Shown here: in pieces, positions 63,060 through 64,000 of the stretch
How the letters are laid out: each line of letters begins with the position of its first letter
Position numbering within the stretch: the stretch's first letter is position 1
NCBI RefSeq assembly: GCF_027627575.1
Contig: NZ_CP114065.1
Coordinates: 2,294,001-2,358,000 of the forward strand
DNA length: 64,000 bases
Reading direction: 5' to 3'
DNA from: Kribbella sp. CA-293567
Lineage (GTDB): Bacteria > Actinomycetota > Actinomycetes > Propionibacteriales > Kribbellaceae
Translations under genes and position numbers: made by a program
Notes under the pieces: model-generated
Seen by the model: the letters and a program-made list of their open reading frames with translations, nothing else
Databases searched by the model: none
Told to the model about the DNA's origin: nothing

Positions 63060-63689
63060 GTGAGCATGTCGAGAAACCCCGACCGGCTGGTGCTGTTCAC
63101 CGATGCGGTGGTGGCGATCGCGATCACCCTGCTGATCCTGCCGCTGGTCGAAGTGGTGACCGAGTCGCGGGGTGAGGGGCTGGACGCGCAGGCGGTGATC
63201 AGTGAGCACCTGCCGCAGATCTACGGGTTCCTGCTCAGTTTCGTGGTGATCTCGCGCTTCTGGCTGACCCATCACCGGATGTTCGAGCACGTGAAGGCGT
63301 ACAACTCGCGGCTGGTCCAGCTGAACATGGTCTGGCTGCTGTGCATCGTGGTGCTGCCGTTCCCGACCGAGATCGTCGGCACCTACCCGAGCACGAGGTT
63401 CACCGCCGGGCTCTACATCGGCGCGTTGCTTGCCCTGAGCATCTGTCAGCTCGGGCTGACGCTGCTGATCCGCAACCACCGGGAACTCGAGCAGGAGTCG
63501 AACCCGGTCAGCAGGGACGAGGTGATCGGCGCCTACGGCTTCACGGTCTTCAGCGCGGTGGCCCTGCTGCTCGCCGTCCTCGTCCCGGGCATCAAGTTCT
63601 ACGCGCTCCTCGTGCTGATCCTCACCGCGTTCGACAACAGGATCATCCGGTGGTTCAGCACGAGGAGCGCGCAGCAGGCTCAGCAGTAG
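63060..63689 (+). CDS. TMEM175 (DUF1211) family membrane protein
   Basis: 209 aa from GTG 63060 (ATG 63066 is an alternative). Six membrane helices. The family signature RLVLFTDAVVAIAITLLILPL (RxxxFxD in helix 1) sits at the N-terminus and SRFWLTHHRMFEHVK follows helix 3. TMEM175 proteins form potassium channels; bacterial versions are tetramers of one six-helix repeat. The last 10 bp overlap the end of the convergent chitinase gene. Confidence 0.85.
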   Translation: MSMSRNPDRLVLFTDAVVAIAITLLILPLVEVVTESRGEGLDAQAVISEHLPQIYGFLLSFVVISRFWLTHHRMFEHVKAYNSRLVQLNMVWLLCIVVLPFPTEIVGTYPSTRFTAGLYIGALLALSICQLGLTLLIRNHRELEQESNPVSRDEVIGAYGFTVFSAVALLLAVLVPGIKFYALLVLILTAFDNRIIRWFSTRSAQQAQQ

Positions 63690-64000
63690 AGGTTGTTGCC
63701 CGGCGAGACGCCGAGTGCCTGGGTGAAGCGCTGGTAGGCGCTGACCCGGGCCTGCACCTGGGCGGGGTTGCCGCCGTTGCACTCGATCGAGCCGTTGATA
63801 CTGCGAATGGTCTCGCCGAAGCCGGCGCCGTTGACGATCGCGTTGTGCGGCGTCATCGTGCCCGGTCCGGTCTGGGTGTTCCAGTACCAGAGCCCGGTCT
63901 TCCAGGCGATCGCCGAGTTCTGCTCGACCAGCCAGGGGTTGCCGAGCAGGTCGATGCCGAGCGCGTCACCCGCGGCCTTGTAGTTGAAGTTCCAGCTCAG
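63680..64000 (-). CDS. GH19 chitinase, C-terminal part (5' end beyond window)
   Basis: 107 codons read into the window edge. The C-terminal end of a GH19 chitinase is clear: LSWNFNYKAAGDALGIDLL, then TGLWYWNTQTGPGTMTPHNAIVNGAGFGETIRSINGSIEC and the end FTQALGVSPGNNLYC. This is the substrate-cleft wall and disulfide-bonded end of class IV-type bacterial enzymes. The catalytic Glu pair lies outside the window. It would degrade chitin, as would suit a soil organism with chitosanase and GH92. Confidence 0.92.
   Translation of the reverse strand: MSWNFNYKAAGDALGIDLLGNPWLVEQNSAIAWKTGLWYWNTQTGPGTMTPHNAIVNGAGFGETIRSINGSIECNGGNPAQVQARVSAYQRFTQALGVSPGNNLYC

Overview
The window is high-GC, gene-dense DNA from an actinobacterium. 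The evidence is a Pup ligase (PafA) with PafB/PafC, F420-type oxidoreductases, SteA/MctB envelope genes, TANNNT -10 boxes and frequent GTG starts. The mix of secreted glycosidases, cobalamin genes and gene order suggests a soil member of the Propionibacteriales, perhaps Kribbella-like. That placement is an inference; no database was searched.

Layout. 1-270: the tail of an rRNA operon (23S-5S spacer, 5S rRNA, strong terminator). 329-18560: a block following the order known from Mycobacterium Rv1691-Rv1700: TPR protein, (DUF1015 on the other strand), HAD phosphatase, phasin/H1-like protein, Rv1693-like protein, tlyA, nadK, recN, steA, mctB/steB, three lipid-linked-glycan-type genes (PNPT-like, MurJ-like, GT4), pyrG and a NUDIX hydrolase. 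Most joints are 4-bp stop/start overlaps. 18566-26296: accessory genes (GlxA-type regulator with a divergent oxidoreductase, secreted cyclophilin, GH92 mannosidase, DUF985 cupin, LLM oxidoreductase). 26820-34351: ald, xerD, a ParA-like ATPase, a small RHH-like protein, scpA, scpB and rluB, again matching the Rv1701/Rv1708-Rv1711 order. 34467-51186: a Pup/PafBC/Tat block (pafA, FKBP lipoprotein, an insertion of small secreted and membrane genes, DUF3866, pafB, pafC, winged-helix protein, small membrane protein, tatA, tatC, diacylglycerol kinase, chitosanase, helY). 51220-64000: accessory and metabolic genes (MarR/cupin, DUF1906-SH3 secreted protein, DUF5937 regulator with MFS exporter, flavoprotein monooxygenase, two paralogous membrane proteins, cobIJ-cobH-cobG, an AlaDH/PNT-family enzyme, a TMEM175-like channel and the 3' end of a GH19 chitinase).

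How genes may work together. The most notable regulatory signals sit around the Pup genes. pafA starts 7 nt after a sequence that matches, with one mismatch, the RecA-independent DNA-damage promoter motif recognised by PafBC. The divergent DUF3866/pafBC promoter region carries a 16-bp palindrome with the LexA SOS-box core. Together they suggest that both branches of the actinobacterial DNA-damage response converge here. A second theme is steA-steB followed, with overlaps, by a PNPT-like transferase, a MurJ-like flippase and a GT4 glycosyltransferase, a plausible septal envelope-glycan module. About eleven genes appear to be transcribed leaderless (TANNNT 6-8 nt before the start codon). Several proteins carry long low-complexity or tandem-repeat extensions (TPR protein, Rv1693-like protein, ScpB).
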